A DNA stretch of 64,000 nt from Primorskyibacter flagellatus (GCF_014638275.1 NZ_BMFJ01000002.1:310001-374000); one strand, 5' to 3'; positions 1-9,852 are shown, counted from the first letter of the stretch. Made by a program: numbers and translations. Notes: a model not told the origin generated them from the letters alone.

Positions 1-847
1 GGGTTCGGGCGGGTTCGCCGCCGAAAGCGGGCGCTACCACCTCTATGTGTCCTACGCCTGCCCCTGGGCGCATCGCGCGCTGATCTTCCGGCACCTGAAG
101 GATCTGACCGCCCATATCGACGTGTCGGTCGTGAGCCCCGACATGCTGGACGAAGGCTGGACCTTTGCCACCGACCACCCCGGCGCCACCGGGGACCGGT
201 TGATGGGGAAAGACCGCCTGTACGAAGTCTATACCGCGTCCGATCCCGAGGCGACAACGCGTGTAACAGTGCCGGTGCTCTGGGACCGGGAGCGGGGCGA
301 GATCGTGTCCAACGAATCCGCGGACATCATCCGGATGTTCAACTCGGCCTTCGACGGGCTGACCGGCAACACCGACGACTACCACCCCGAACCGTTGCGT
401 CCCCGGATCGAGGAGATCAACGCCCGTGTCTACGACACGGTCAACAACGGCGTCTACAAGTCCGGGTTCGCCTCGACCCAGAAGGCCTATGACAAGGCCG
501 TCGGCGCGCTGTTCGACAGCCTGGACTGGATCGAGAGGCTGCTTGAGGAGCACCGCTATCTCGCCGGGGACCGGATCACGGAGGCGGACTGGCGGCTGTT
601 CACCACGCTGATCCGTTTCGACACGGTCTATCACACGCATTTCAAGTGCAACCGCCGCCGCATCATCGACTACCCCGCGATGTCCGGCTACCTGCGCGAA
701 CTATACCAGTGGCCCGGCGTGGCGGAGACGGTGCATTTCGACCACATCGCGCGGCACTACTATTACAGCCACGAGCACATCAACCCGTCGCGCATCGTGC
801 CGATCGGTCCTGTGCTGGACCTGACGGCGCCGCACGGCCGCGGCTAG
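1..847 (+). CDS. Glutathionyl-hydroquinone reductase (Xi-class GST), 5' end outside window
   Basis: The reading frame is open from base 2 and ends at TAG 845-847, so the N-terminus lies before the window; a GTG at 47 is internal. The visible protein contains the YACPWAHR motif of the YqjG/ECM4/PcpF family, in which the Cys of CPW attacks glutathionylated hydroquinones in a GSH-dependent reductive deglutathionylation in the cytoplasm. The remainder fits the family, with an all-helical C-terminal GST domain and the conserved stretch from GVYKSGFA to the Tyr-rich C-terminal part. Its stop overlaps the stop of the convergent receiver gene by 4 bases. The physiological substrate cannot be read from the context. 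Confidence 0.9.
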   Translation, partial: GSGGFAAESGRYHLYVSYACPWAHRALIFRHLKDLTAHIDVSVVSPDMLDEGWTFATDHPGATGDRLMGKDRLYEVYTASDPEATTRVTVPVLWDRERGEIVSNESADIIRMFNSAFDGLTGNTDDYHPEPLRPRIEEINARVYDTVNNGVYKSGFASTQKAYDKAVGALFDSLDWIERLLEEHRYLAGDRITEADWRLFTTLIRFDTVYHTHFKCNRRRIIDYPAMSGYLRELYQWPGVAETVHFDHIARHYYYSHEHINPSRIVPIGPVLDLTAPHGRG

Positions 848-1254
848 GCGGCGCGGGTCTTCCGGGCATAATGGGCGACGATGGCGGCCACGTCCGGCGG
901 TGCGGTGCGGGCGGGGATGATCATGCAGGCGTTGGAACAGAGGCTGAAGATCACCCCGTCGGCCAGGAAATCGTCGCTGTTCACGAAGATCAGCGGCGTA
1001 CCGGGATGCCGGAAGTTGGCATAGTCGGACACCGCGAAAGCCGACCCGCGTTCGAAAACCAGATCGATGACGACCACCGCGAACGGCTCGTCCCGCAGCC
1101 GCGCGATGGCGGCCTCGGAATCGGTGACGTGCCGCACGTCGAAGCCCTTTTCGCCGAGATGCCGCTTCCACAGGCTGCGGACATTGCCGTCACCGTTGCC
1201 CACGATCAGCACCCGCGGGGCCCCTGACATGGGCGACGCCCCGGCCGGAGGCAT
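844..1254 (-). CDS. Atypical single-domain response regulator (receiver domain)
   Basis: A 136-residue protein made only of a CheY-like receiver fold. The start VLIVGN, the central VVVIDLVF with the probable phospho-acceptor Asp64, and the later LIFVNSDDF strand match the family pattern. Two features are unusual: the acidic pair that binds Mg2+ in ordinary receivers is replaced by N-G-D after the first strand, and the conserved Lys-Pro of the last strand reads IPAR. Phosphorylation may therefore be altered or absent. No output domain or kinase is adjacent. The start is uncertain: ATG 1254 is used, ATG 1230 and TTG 1284 are alternatives. Confidence 0.7.
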   Translation of the reverse strand: MPPAGASPMSGAPRVLIVGNGDGNVRSLWKRHLGEKGFDVRHVTDSEAAIARLRDEPFAVVVIDLVFERGSAFAVSDYANFRHPGTPLIFVNSDDFLADGVIFSLCSNACMIIPARTAPPDVAAIVAHYARKTRAA

Positions 1255-1309
1255 GGCGGAATCGTGTCTGAGCGGCGCGGTCAAGCAGCAGGCCTTTCCC
1301 GTGGTGAAA

Positions 1310-1337
1310 GACCGGACGGGAGGAGGACCGCCCGGTC
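1310..1337. repeat. Imperfect hairpin in divergent intergenic region
   Basis: GACCGGACGG and CCGCCCGGTC form a 10-bp stem with one mismatch around an 8-base loop. It lies between the receiver gene and the DUF1636 gene and is followed on the plus strand by a weak T run. Its function is unknown; no riboswitch core is present here. Confidence 0.35.
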
Positions 1338-1493
1338 CGTTACGTTTTGCGGCAGAATCCCTAACAAGTGGTTAACGTGGGCCCGGCGCACCGGCCAGCG
1401 AGAGGCGAAAGGGACGCGAGGTTTGCCATTGCCGTCAAAACCGGCTCTATGGCGCGACCGAAGACGCGACGAACAGACGGGGCAGACCAAGAC

Positions 1494-1865
1494 ATGACCA
1501 CCTGGATCACCATCTGCGACACCTGCAAGCAGGAGGACTGGGCCGAGCGGGGCCAGCCCCTGACGGACGGCGAGGTTCTCGCCGGGCTGGTCGAAACCGC
1601 CGCCGCCGGGACCGGGCTGCGCACCCGCCGCGTCTCCTGTCTGATGGGATGTACCCATGGCTGCAACGTGGCGATCCAGGCGCAGGGCAAACTGGCCTAC
1701 ACGCTCGGGCGCTTCTCTCCCGATACCGACGCGGCCGGGGCCATCGTCGATTACGCCCGGCTGCACGCGGACAGCGACACCGGCCAGGTCCCGTTCCGCC
1801 AGTGGCCGCAGGGGGTGAAGGGGCACTTCGTCACCCGCCACCCGCCCCTGCCGGACGACGCCTGA
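1494..1865 (+). CDS. DUF1636 cysteine-rich metal-binding protein
   Basis: A 123-residue protein that begins MTTWITICDTCK and carries Cys8, Cys11, Cys49, Cys53 and Cys57. This spacing is typical of the DUF1636 family of predicted metal-binding, ferredoxin-fold-like proteins often found beside cobalamin genes. The longer frame from 1368 runs through an untypical Arg-rich stretch, so ATG 1494 is chosen. It lies 3 bases before cobC and is probably cotranscribed with cobC and cbiB. The biochemical role is not established; a part in cobalt or corrinoid handling is inference from position. Confidence 0.8.
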   Translation: MTTWITICDTCKQEDWAERGQPLTDGEVLAGLVETAAAGTGLRTRRVSCLMGCTHGCNVAIQAQGKLAYTLGRFSPDTDAAGAIVDYARLHADSDTGQVPFRQWPQGVKGHFVTRHPPLPDDA

Positions 1866-1868
1866 CAG

Positions 1869-2831
1869 ATGTCCGCCACGGGCCACAGCCGCGACCACGG
1901 CGGCCGGATCGACGACGCGATCCGGGCCTTTGGCGGCACGCGCGAGGACTGGATCGACCTTTCGACCGGCATCAACCCGGTCCCCTACCCCGTCACGGAC
2001 CTGTCCGCCCGCGCCTGGACGGCCCTGCCCGACCGCGACGCGGAAGAGGCGCTGATCAAGGCCGCCCGCCGCCTCTGGCAGGTCCCGCCCGAGGTCGCGG
2101 TTCTAGCCGTTCCCGGTGCCTCCGCCGCGATTGCATTGATCCCGCGCCTGCGCCCCGCCGCGACCGTCCGCATCCCCGGCCCGACCTACAACGAACATGC
2201 CGCGGCTTTCCGCGCTGCCGGCTGGCAGGTGACGGAGGAAGATGGGGCCGCCGGGGCAGTCGTGCTTGTCCACCCCAATAATCCCGATGGCCGCTGGCAC
2301 ACCGCCGACGACGCCGGTGCTGCACTCTGCATTATCGACGAAAGCTTCTGCGACATCGCGCCGGATCGCAGCCTGATCGCCAGCGCCATCCGCCCGGGCA
2401 AGCTGGTGCTGAAGAGCTTCGGCAAGTTCTGGGGGCTGGCCGGACTGCGGCTTGGTTTCGTCATCGGCGACCCCGATCTGGTCGGACCGCTTGCGGCGAT
2501 GCTTGGCCCCTGGCCGGTCTCGGGCCCCGCGCTCGAACTCGGCGCGCGCGCGTTAGGCGACACCGCATGGGCCGCCGACACCCGTGCGCGGCTGGCCGAG
2601 GACGCCGCCCGCCTCGACCGCCTCGTCACCGCCACCGGCGCGACCCTGACCGGAGGCACACCGCTCTTCCGCCTTTACGACCACCCGCGCGCCGCCGGGC
2701 TGCACCGCCATCTGTCGACCCATCACATCCTGACCCGCCCCTTCCCCTGGTCCGCCACCGCCCTGCGCTTCGGCCTGCCTGCCCCGAAGGACTGGCCGCG
2801 CTTGGAAACCGCGCTCGGAGCCTTCCGGTGA
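1869..2831 (+). CDS. cobC: Threonine-phosphate decarboxylase / cobalamin biosynthesis aminotransferase-fold protein CobC
   Basis: A fold-type I PLP enzyme of 320 residues related to HisC. The region [16 protein letters not shown] contains the PLP Lys (about Lys186), HPNNPDG at 135-141 is the substrate and cofactor binding loop, and IIDESF carries the cofactor Asp. In the aerobic pathway CobC works with the CbiB/CobD synthase to attach aminopropanol (or its phosphate) to the corrin ring. The last codon overlaps the GTG start of cbiB by 4 bases (GTGA), so translation is coupled. Confidence 0.9.
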   Translation: MSATGHSRDHGGRIDDAIRAFGGTREDWIDLSTGINPVPYPVTDLSARAWTALPDRDAEEALIKAARRLWQVPPEVAVLAVPGASAAIALIPRLRPAATVRIPGPTYNEHAAAFRAAGWQVTEEDGAAGAVVLVHPNNPDGRWHTADDAGAALCIIDESFCDIAPDRSLIASAIRPGKLVLKSFGKFWGLAGLRLGFVIGDPDLVGPLAAMLGPWPVSGPALELGARALGDTAWAADTRARLAEDAARLDRLVTATGATLTGGTPLFRLYDHPRAAGLHRHLSTHHILTRPFPWSATALRFGLPAPKDWPRLETALGAFR

Positions 2832-3724
2832 CGCTGGTCCTTGCCCTTCTGCTGGACGCGGCCTTCGGGGAACCGGACTGGCTCTGGTCCCGCCTGACCC
2901 ATCCCGCAGTCGTCATCGGCCGCCTGATCGACCGGGCCGACCGCCGGTTCAACACCGGACCGATGCGGCGCGCCAGGGGCGTCGCCCTGACCCTAGCCCT
3001 GCTGGCCGGGGCCTGGACCATCGGCACCGCTATAGCCGCGCTCGGCAGCCTGCCCGAAGCCATCGCCGCCGCCATCCTGCTTGCCCAGAGATCTTTGGCC
3101 GATCACGTCGCCGCCGTCGCCGATGCCCTGCGCCTGTCCCGCGCGGCAGGGCGCACCGCCGTCGCCCGCATCGTCGGCCGCGACACCGAAGCCATGGACG
3201 ACCCGGCCATCGCCCGCGCCGCCATCGAAAGCGCGGCCGAGAACTTCTCAGACGGCATCGTCGCCCCCGCCTTCTGGTTCCTGGTCGGAGGCCTGCCCGC
3301 CATGCTCGCCTACAAGGCCGTGAATACCGCCGACAGCATGATCGGCTACCGCACCCCGCGCCACGTGGCATTCGGCTGGGCCTCCGCCCGGCTCGACGAC
3401 CTGCTGAACCTGATCCCCGCGCGTGCCACCGCCCTGCTGCTGTGCCTCGCCGCCCGACACCGACCCGACTGGGGCGCGCTTGCCCGCGACGCGCGCCAGC
3501 ACCGCTCTCCCAATGCCGGCTGGCCGGAGGCCGCCATGGCCCGCGCGCTCGACATCGCCCTGTCCGGACCTCGCGCCTATCACGGCGAACTGCGCCCCTT
3601 CCCCTGGGTGAACGGCAGCGCCCGCCGCATGATCGGCCCCCAAGAGATCGACCGCGCCGTCGCCCTGATCTGGCGCGCCTGGGCCCTTCTCGCCGCCATC
3701 GCGCTGCTCTTTGCGCTGGTCTGA
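2828..3724 (+). CDS. cbiB: Adenosylcobinamide-phosphate synthase, integral membrane
   Basis: A 298-residue hydrophobic protein of the CbiB/CobD family, which amidates adenosylcobyric acid with (R)-1-amino-2-propanol or its phosphate. The N-terminal [22 protein letters not shown] stretch and the central region with [17 protein letters not shown] and [14 protein letters not shown] are family hallmarks. The start is GTG 2828, inside the cobC stop; the longer upstream frame is a cobC shadow. Several hydrophobic segments place it in the inner membrane. It should act directly with CobC, the gene just upstream. Confidence 0.92.
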   Translation: MTLVLALLLDAAFGEPDWLWSRLTHPAVVIGRLIDRADRRFNTGPMRRARGVALTLALLAGAWTIGTAIAALGSLPEAIAAAILLAQRSLADHVAAVADALRLSRAAGRTAVARIVGRDTEAMDDPAIARAAIESAAENFSDGIVAPAFWFLVGGLPAMLAYKAVNTADSMIGYRTPRHVAFGWASARLDDLLNLIPARATALLLCLAARHRPDWGALARDARQHRSPNAGWPEAAMARALDIALSGPRAYHGELRPFPWVNGSARRMIGPQEIDRAVALIWRAWALLAAIALLFALV

Positions 3725-3786
3725 CAGCCCTGTTGCCGCGCCCGCGCGACCTGATAGGGTCGCCGGAAACCGAAGCGGAGACCCCG

Positions 3787-4956
3787 ATGCGCCGACTGAC
3801 AGCAACCCTTGCCGCCCTCTGCCTGACCGCCGCCCCGGCCCTGGCGCAATGCGGCGGCAGTTTCGGCGGCTTCGTGCAGGGCCTGAAGGCCGAAGCGGTC
3901 GCCAAGGGCCATGCCCCCGCCTCCGTCGACCGGTTCTTCGCCCCGGTCCGCCACGACCCCGCCGTCATCAGGGCCGACCGCGCGCAGGGCGTGTTCCAGC
4001 TGGATTTCACCAGTTTCGCACGCCGCCTGATCTCCCAGAACCGGATCAGCGCAGGTCAGGCCAATGCGAAGAAATACGACGCGGTCTTCGACCGGGTCGA
4101 GGCTGAATACGGCGTCTCCCGCGGGGTGCTGCTGGCCTTCTGGGCGTTCGAAACGGACTACGGTGCCTTCCAGGGCGACTTCAACACGCTGAACGCGCTG
4201 GTGACCCTGGCCCACGACTGCCGCCGTCCGGAGCTGTTCCGGCCGCAGATTTTCGCCGCCCTCACCCTGTTCGAACACGGCGATTTCGACCCCGCCCGCA
4301 CCACCGGTGCCTGGGCCGGAGAGATCGGCATGGTGCAGATGCTGCCCGGCGACATCCTTGAAAACGGCGTGGACGGCGACGGCGACGGGCATGTGCTGCT
4401 CAAGACCTCCGCCCCCGACGCACTGATGTCCGGCGCGAAGATGCTGCGCCACCTCGGCTGGCGCGCCGGAGAGCCCTGGCTGCAGGAAATCGTGCTGCCC
4501 GCGGAAATGGACTGGTCGAAGACCGGTCTCCGCACCACCATGACCCCGGATCAGTGGCAGGCCATGGGCGTACGCCCGCGCTCGGGCCAGTGGCTCACCG
4601 GACTGCCCGCCTCAGTCATAATTCCGCAGGGGCGGAAGGGCCCGGCCTTCCTCGCCTACCCCAACTTCTCCGTCTATTTCGAGTGGAACCAGAGCTTCAC
4701 CTATGTCCTGACCGCCGCCTATTTCGCAAACCGCCTGACCGGAGCGCCGGTCTTCGACGCCGGCAATCCCGAGCCGGGGCTTTCCGGCGCAGAGATGAAG
4801 CGGCTCCAGCAGAAACTGGCCGCCCGGGGCTACGACGTGGGCGACATCGACGGCATCCTGGGCGCGAAATCGCGCGAGGCCGTGCAGAAGGTCCAGCAGG
4901 AACTGGGGATGCCCGCCGACGCCTGGCCGACCGCGGCCCTGCTGAACCGGTTGTAG
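3787..4956 (+). CDS. Lytic murein transglycosylase (MltB family) with peptidoglycan-binding domain
   Basis: A 389-residue exported protein. Residues 1-20 are a signal peptide ending ALA, with cleavage before QCGG. The central SLT_2/MltB domain has the catalytic Glu in LLAFWAFETDYG (about Glu122), followed by TLNALVTLAHDCRRPELF and GEIGMVQMLPGDIL. The C-terminal 60 residues (LSGAEMKRLQQKLAARGYDV onward) are a PG_binding_1 domain. It cleaves the glycan strand with formation of a 1,6-anhydromuramyl end in the periplasm. There is no lipobox, so it is probably soluble. It lies 62 bases after cbiB and is functionally unrelated to it. Confidence 0.9.
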   Translation: MRRLTATLAALCLTAAPALAQCGGSFGGFVQGLKAEAVAKGHAPASVDRFFAPVRHDPAVIRADRAQGVFQLDFTSFARRLISQNRISAGQANAKKYDAVFDRVEAEYGVSRGVLLAFWAFETDYGAFQGDFNTLNALVTLAHDCRRPELFRPQIFAALTLFEHGDFDPARTTGAWAGEIGMVQMLPGDILENGVDGDGDGHVLLKTSAPDALMSGAKMLRHLGWRAGEPWLQEIVLPAEMDWSKTGLRTTMTPDQWQAMGVRPRSGQWLTGLPASVIIPQGRKGPAFLAYPNFSVYFEWNQSFTYVLTAAYFANRLTGAPVFDAGNPEPGLSGAEMKRLQQKLAARGYDVGDIDGILGAKSREAVQKVQQELGMPADAWPTAALLNRL

Positions 4957-5076
4957 GCACGACGGGCCAAGAGCCGAATGATCGCGACCGCCAGTCAGGG
5001 TCATCATCTCCCGACGCTGCGAAGGATCGCGACGCCAGGAGACCATGCGGACCCTGGTTAGCCAGCCGTTGCCGGA

Positions 5077-5259
5077 TCAGCGGACCTGCCGACGGCCGTC
5101 GCGGGTCACGCCGATATCGTCCAGAAGATACTGCGGCAATGCTTCCAGCTTCTCCCGGTCGCGGCGGATCCGGGCGGCTTCGGCCAGGCGAAGCATGAGC
5201 GACCGCCACGGGCGGACGGGGCGGGGCAGCGGGGCGCGCCGAACATCGGTGAAGGACAT
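5077..5259 (-). CDS. Small DUF1127 protein
   Basis: A 60-residue basic protein. The C-terminal half, with REKLEALPQYLLDDIGVTRD, is a DUF1127 (YjiS-like) domain. In other Alphaproteobacteria proteins of this type bind RNA or affect phosphate and carbon physiology, but the exact role here is unknown. ATG 5259 is preceded at 8 bases by AGGAG on the minus strand. It stands alone between the convergent transglycosylase gene and smc. Confidence 0.8.
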   Translation of the reverse strand: MSFTDVRRAPLPRPVRPWRSLMLRLAEAARIRRDREKLEALPQYLLDDIGVTRDGRRQVR

Positions 5260-5361
5260 GACAGACTCCTGTTTATCGTCACGCGCCTCCTATCCCGCCG
5301 GACAAAGACAGTCCTGCGCCAGTTCGATGAACTTTCCTTGAACCCCGGCCGGCAGGCAGCT

Positions 5362-8300
5362 TTACGCCACCAGCGCCTCGGCCTTCTTCAGATCGACGGA
5401 AACCAGCTGCGACACGCCCTGCTCCTGCATGGTCACGCCGAACAGCCGATCCATGCGCGCCATGGTCACGGCGTGGTGCGTGATGATGAGGAACCTCGTG
5501 TCGGCCCGATTCACCATTTCGTCCAGCAGGTCGCAGAACCGGGTGACGTTGGCGTCGTCCAGCGGCGCGTCGACCTCGTCCAGCACACAGATCGGCGCGG
5601 GGTTCACGAGGAAAACCGCAAAGATCAGCGCCATGGCCGTCAGCGTCTGCTCCCCGCCCGACAGCAGCGACAGGACCGACAGCTTCTTGCCCGGCGGCTG
5701 GCACATGATCTCCAGCCCCGCCTCGAGCGGGTCGTCGGATTCCACCAGCACGAGGTTGGCCTCGCCGCCGCCAAAGAGATGACGGAACAGCATCCCGAAG
5801 TTGCGGTTCACCTGGGTGAAGGCCTGCAACAGCCGGTCGCGCCCTTCACGGTTCAGCCCGGCAATGCCATTGCGCAGGGTGGCGATGGCCTCCGTCAGGT
5901 CGTCCTTCTCCCGAACCAGCGCCAGATGCTCCGCCGCGACCTCCCTGGCGTCCTCCTCCGCCCGCAGGTTCACCGCGCCAAGCGCGTCACGCTGGCGGCG
6001 CAGCCGGTTCAGGTCGTTCTCGATGGCATCGGAGGAGGGCATTGACGCCACATCGACCGCCAGCGACTCCAGCAGCTGCTTGGGCGTGACCTCCTGCTCC
6101 TCGGCGATACGTTCGGCGGCGCGTTCGACCGCCTCCTGCGCGGCGTCGGACTTCGCTTCCGCCCGCGCGCGGGCCTCGCGTGCCTCTGACGCAGTGCGCT
6201 CCGCATCCCGCTCCGTCGCCACGGCCTCGCGCAACGCGGCCTCGGCAACGGACAAAGCATCCGCGGCTTCCGCCCGCCGGGCCTCCGCTTTCACGATCTC
6301 CGCCGACAGCGCCTCTCGCTTCCCCGCCAGATCCTGCGGCACCGCCTCGGCATCCGCCAGTTCCGCCTCGCTCGAGCCCCGCCGCGCCTCAAGCTCCGCG
6401 ATCCGCTTGTCCGCCGTGTCCAGCCGAAGCCGCCAGCCGCTGATTTCCTTGATGACCTCCTGCGACCGGCGCACCCGCGCCTCGCCTTCGCGGCGCAGTT
6501 CATCGTGGGCCGCTCGGCGGGACATCATGGTGACCCTCGCGGCCTCCACCGCCAGCTTGATCTCGTCCACCGTCACCCGCGCACCGGCGAGATCGGGGAG
6601 ATCCCGCACCGCCTTCTCCGCTTCCTTGACCTGCGCGCTGGCAGCCAGCGCCTCCTCCTCGTGCCGTGCCACGGCCAGGCCAAGGCTCTCAAGCCGGGTT
6701 TCGGCAATCGACTGGTCGGACTCCGCCCGGTTCAGCCGCCGCGCGGCCTCCTGCACCAGCTGGTCCGCCTGCTTCCGCGCCTGCCGGGCCCGCGCATCGG
6801 CATCCGTCAGATCCGCCAGACGCTTCGACAGGCTCTGATGCGCCGCGCGCGCCCCCTCGGCCCGCGCATTCGCCTGTTCTAGCTCCTGCTTCAGCGCCTC
6901 CAGCCGGTTCATCTGCTGCAAACGAAGCGCCGCGGCCGAGGGCGCGTCCTCTGCCCAGGCCCGGTAGCCGTCCCATCTCCACAGGTCGCCCTCGATCGAC
7001 ACAAGGCGCTGACCGGGACGCAGCATCGGTTGCAACCGCGCCGCATCCTCGGCGTCGATCAATCCGATCTGGGCGATCCGGCGGCGCAGCACATTCGGCA
7101 CCGTCACCACTTCGCTCAGCGCCATGACGCCGCCCGGCAGCCCCGGCGCGTCGTCGTAGTCCGGCAGACCGACCCAGCCCGACGGCCCGTCGCCCGCGAC
7201 GACCGGCGCGCGCAGGTCATCCGCCAGGGCCGCGCCAAGCGCCTTTTCGTAGCCCGGAGCAACCCGCACCTCGTCCAGCACCTGCCCGGACTCCGCGCTT
7301 TCCCGCGCCACCAGCCGCGCCAGCGCGCTCGTCTCGGCCTGCAGCGCATTCACCTCGCCCTCGGCCGAGGACCTAGCCGCGCGCGCATCCGCCTCGCGCT
7401 GCTGCGTCTCCGCCCGCGTGGTTTCGGCGGCGGCCAGCGTTTCCTCCGCCCGCTGCGCCGTGCCCTGCGCCTGCGCGACCTGCGCCTCTGCCGCCTTGCG
7501 GTCCTCAGCCGCCGCCGCGACGGCCTTGCGCGATTCCGACACCGCGAACCGCGCCTTCTCCGCCTCGGATTCGCTGCGTGCCCGCGTCCGCAGACTGTCG
7601 TCCAGCAGACGCTGCGCCGACAGGTGCCGCGCCGACAGCCGCGCCACATCTTCCGTCAGGGTCGACAGGTCGGATTCCCGCTGCGTCAGGACCGCCGCGG
7701 CCTCGCGCGACTGTTCGGCCAGTTCGGCCAGATGGTCGCCATGCCCTTCACCGGCCTTGGCCAGTTCGCGTTGCTCCCATTCCAGCCGGGCGATCGTCTC
7801 GCCGGCATCGCGGTTCAGGCCCTGCTCCCGCTCCCGGTCCTTGACCAGCTGTTCGATCCGGGCGCGCAGCACGGCGATGGTCTCCACCGCCCGCGCCTCT
7901 TCCTCCGTCAGCTGGTCGCGCTGGACCTGAAGCCGTTGCAGGATCGCGCCCGCGACCGCCTCTTCCTCGCGCTTGGGAGGCAGCGCCTCTTCCGCCGCGC
8001 CGCGGGCTTGACCGGACTTCACCGCCGCCGCCTCGGCCTGCGCGGCCGCCGTCACCCGGCCCTTCAGATCGGCCAGAGCAACCGTCCGGGCCTCATCCGC
8101 CTCTTTCCAGCGGCGGTAGAGCAGCATCCCCTCGGCCCGCCGGAGCTCTGCCCCGATCGACCGATACCGCTGCGCCTGCCGCGCCTGCCGTTCCAGCACC
8201 TGCAACTGCTGTGCCAGCGTCTCGATCACGTCGTCGACGCGGGACAGGTTCTGTTCGGCCCCGTTCAGCTTCAGCTCCGCCTCGTGCCGCCGCTGGTAGA

Positions 8301-8817
8301 GGCCCGAGATCCCCGCCGCCTCCTCGAGAATCCGCCGCCTTGCCTTGGGCTTGGCGTTGATGAGTTCCGAGATCTGCCCCTGCCGCACCAACGCCGGCGA
8401 CTGCGCCCCGGTCGAGGCATCGGCAAACAGCATCTGCACGTCCCGCGCCCGCACATCCTTGCCGTTGGTCTTGTAGGCCGACCCGACGTCGCGGGTGATG
8501 CGGCGCACGATCTCGATCTGGTCCTGGTCGTTGAACCCGGCGGGCGCCAGCCGCTCCTGGTTGTCGATGATGAGCGAGACCTCGGCGAAGTTCCGGGCCG
8601 GGCGCGACGACGCCCCGGCAAAGATCACGTCCTCCATCCCTCCGCCGCGCATCGCCGTGGGACGGTTTTCGCCCATCACCCATCTCAGCGCCTCAAGCAG
8701 GTTGGACTTGCCGCAGCCGTTCGGACCGACCACGCCGGTCAGCCCGTCATGGATCAGAAGATCCGTCGGGTCGACAAAGCTCTTGAAGCCGGTGAGCCTG
8801 AGTTTTGAAAAGCGCAA
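5362..8817 (-). CDS. smc: Chromosome segregation protein SMC
   Basis: A 1151-residue SMC ATPase. The N-terminal head has the Walker A GPNGCGKSN at 31-39. Two long Ala/Arg/Glu-rich coiled coils (about 170-500 and 650-1000) flank the hinge at roughly 510-640, which contains YEKALGAALADDL. The C-terminal head carries the signature LSGGEQTLTAMAL and Walker B ICVLDEVDAPLDD. SMC dimers with ScpAB extrude or bridge DNA loops to organise and segregate the chromosome. The upstream region 8818-8932 holds no gene and must contain its promoter. Length is normal for the family. Confidence 0.97.
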   Translation of the reverse strand: MRFSKLRLTGFKSFVDPTDLLIHDGLTGVVGPNGCGKSNLLEALRWVMGENRPTAMRGGGMEDVIFAGASSRPARNFAEVSLIIDNQERLAPAGFNDQDQIEIVRRITRDVGSAYKTNGKDVRARDVQMLFADASTGAQSPALVRQGQISELINAKPKARRRILEEAAGISGLYQRRHEAELKLNGAEQNLSRVDDVIETLAQQLQVLERQARQAQRYRSIGAELRRAEGMLLYRRWKEADEARTVALADLKGRVTAAAQAEAAAVKSGQARGAAEEALPPKREEEAVAGAILQRLQVQRDQLTEEEARAVETIAVLRARIEQLVKDREREQGLNRDAGETIARLEWEQRELAKAGEGHGDHLAELAEQSREAAAVLTQRESDLSTLTEDVARLSARHLSAQRLLDDSLRTRARSESEAEKARFAVSESRKAVAAAAEDRKAAEAQVAQAQGTAQRAEETLAAAETTRAETQQREADARAARSSAEGEVNALQAETSALARLVARESAESGQVLDEVRVAPGYEKALGAALADDLRAPVVAGDGPSGWVGLPDYDDAPGLPGGVMALSEVVTVPNVLRRRIAQIGLIDAEDAARLQPMLRPGQRLVSIEGDLWRWDGYRAWAEDAPSAAALRLQQMNRLEALKQELEQANARAEGARAAHQSLSKRLADLTDADARARQARKQADQLVQEAARRLNRAESDQSIAETRLESLGLAVARHEEEALAASAQVKEAEKAVRDLPDLAGARVTVDEIKLAVEAARVTMMSRRAAHDELRREGEARVRRSQEVIKEISGWRLRLDTADKRIAELEARRGSSEAELADAEAVPQDLAGKREALSAEIVKAEARRAEAADALSVAEAALREAVATERDAERTASEAREARARAEAKSDAAQEAVERAAERIAEEQEVTPKQLLESLAVDVASMPSSDAIENDLNRLRRQRDALGAVNLRAEEDAREVAAEHLALVREKDDLTEAIATLRNGIAGLNREGRDRLLQAFTQVNRNFGMLFRHLFGGGEANLVLVESDDPLEAGLEIMCQPPGKKLSVLSLLSGGEQTLTAMALIFAVFLVNPAPICVLDEVDAPLDDANVTRFCDLLDEMVNRADTRFLIITHHAVTMARMDRLFGVTMQEQGVSQLVSVDLKKAEALVA

Positions 8818-8932
8818 AGGGCGTCCGCCTGATTCCGTCCGTTCCGGACAGACTGCGGAGCGCCCCTGTGTGAGTCAACGCCGGACCGCCGCATATTGGG
8901 CGGACCGACGGCTTTTCCACAAGATATTGACG

Positions 8933-9658
8933 TCAGACCCGCGACGACCGGCGGCGAACCGCCCCGAAGGCGCCAAGCGCACCGACCAGCAGCACCGCCC
9001 CGGCGGGCAGCGGGACGGCGGAAAGATCGGTGATGGTGGCACCCAGAATGTCGAAGTTCGCCCGCGCGACCTGCGGTTCTCCGGTGAAGGCGCCGTTCAG
9101 GAACAGCGACAGCCCCGCACGCGACAGGTCGAAATCGCCCGGCCCCGTCGGAACCGGATCGCTCAGCCCGATGAAGCTGGAACCGGACATCAGCGCGGTG
9201 ATGCCGAAGCTGCCAAAGGCCGGCGGCGTCAGCCCGGTGTCCGCCGCCAGCTGCGCGGCCAGCACCGTGTCCGAGATCAGCGGAGAGAACCCGACGATGC
9301 TGGTCCCCGCACCGGGGATAAAGGTCGACACGACATCGCAGTCGTTCAGCAGGTCGCAGCGGTCGGTCGCCGGATCGAACCCCGCACCGGCGATGGTCAG
9401 CGCGATGGAGGAGACCAGATCGCGCAGCGTCGTGACGTTGCCCGCCACTTCGGGCACCGCGCCGCTCGCATCGAAATCGAAGTCGTAGATGATCGTCGTG
9501 CCATCGATCCGGGCCTTGAGCGCGTCAAGCACGCCGGTCGGAAGCGCGGCACCGGAATCCCCTGTGAAGGACAGCGTGCCGGTCAGGCGGAAGGGAGAGG
9601 CGGCAACCGCGGTCGCACAGGTCGAAATGGCCAGGCAGAGAGCCAGAAGGGTTTTCAT
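8933..9658 (-). CDS. Secreted protein with VPLPA-CTERM sorting tail
   Basis: A 241-residue protein starting MKTLLALCLAIS, with a signal peptide ending around AVAAS. The C-terminus has the tripartite tail of VPLPA-CTERM proteins: VPLPAG, a hydrophobic helix (AVLLVGALGAFGAV) and an RRRSS basic cluster. Such tails are typical of Rhodobacterales and are thought to be processed by an exosortase-type system during export to the cell surface. The body is Gly/Ala/Thr/Asp-rich, predicted beta-structured, with a Cys pair in RCDLLNDCD. I recognise no enzymatic domain. ATG 9658 fits the signal peptide better than the upstream extension. Confidence 0.8.
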   Translation of the reverse strand: MKTLLALCLAISTCATAVAASPFRLTGTLSFTGDSGAALPTGVLDALKARIDGTTIIYDFDFDASGAVPEVAGNVTTLRDLVSSIALTIAGAGFDPATDRCDLLNDCDVVSTFIPGAGTSIVGFSPLISDTVLAAQLAADTGLTPPAFGSFGITALMSGSSFIGLSDPVPTGPGDFDLSRAGLSLFLNGAFTGEPQVARANFDILGATITDLSAVPLPAGAVLLVGALGAFGAVRRRSSRV

Positions 9659-9852
9659 GAGTCTGTTCCGGAAATAGAAGAAGTATACCGCCACAGTATC
9701 AGAGGTTTACCCTCCGTCCAACAAATTCGCCACGCCTGCGTGGTGCGCTGTCCGCGTGGCAGGCAGGACTGCCGCGCCAAAGGCACCCCGACCCCGCGCG
9801 ACGCGGATTCTCCTTGACCTCGGCACCCCGGCGGGACCACAACCGATTATTA

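Noticed and set aside
1382..1493. Possible cobalamin riboswitch before the DUF1636-cobC-cbiB genes
   Set aside because: GCCAGCGAGAGG is only loosely like a B12 box and the aptamer core motifs are absent.
5034..5044. GCCAGGAGACC, identical to the B12 box of cobalamin riboswitches, downstream of the transglycosylase gene
   Set aside because: None of the other conserved aptamer blocks (such as the GCCCCCGCGACTGT element) occurs upstream, and no plus-strand cobalamin gene follows.
5338..8808. Long plus-strand open frames opposite smc
   Set aside because: They are antisense shadows of a clear SMC reading frame, rich in Arg/Pro as expected for high-GC opposite strands.
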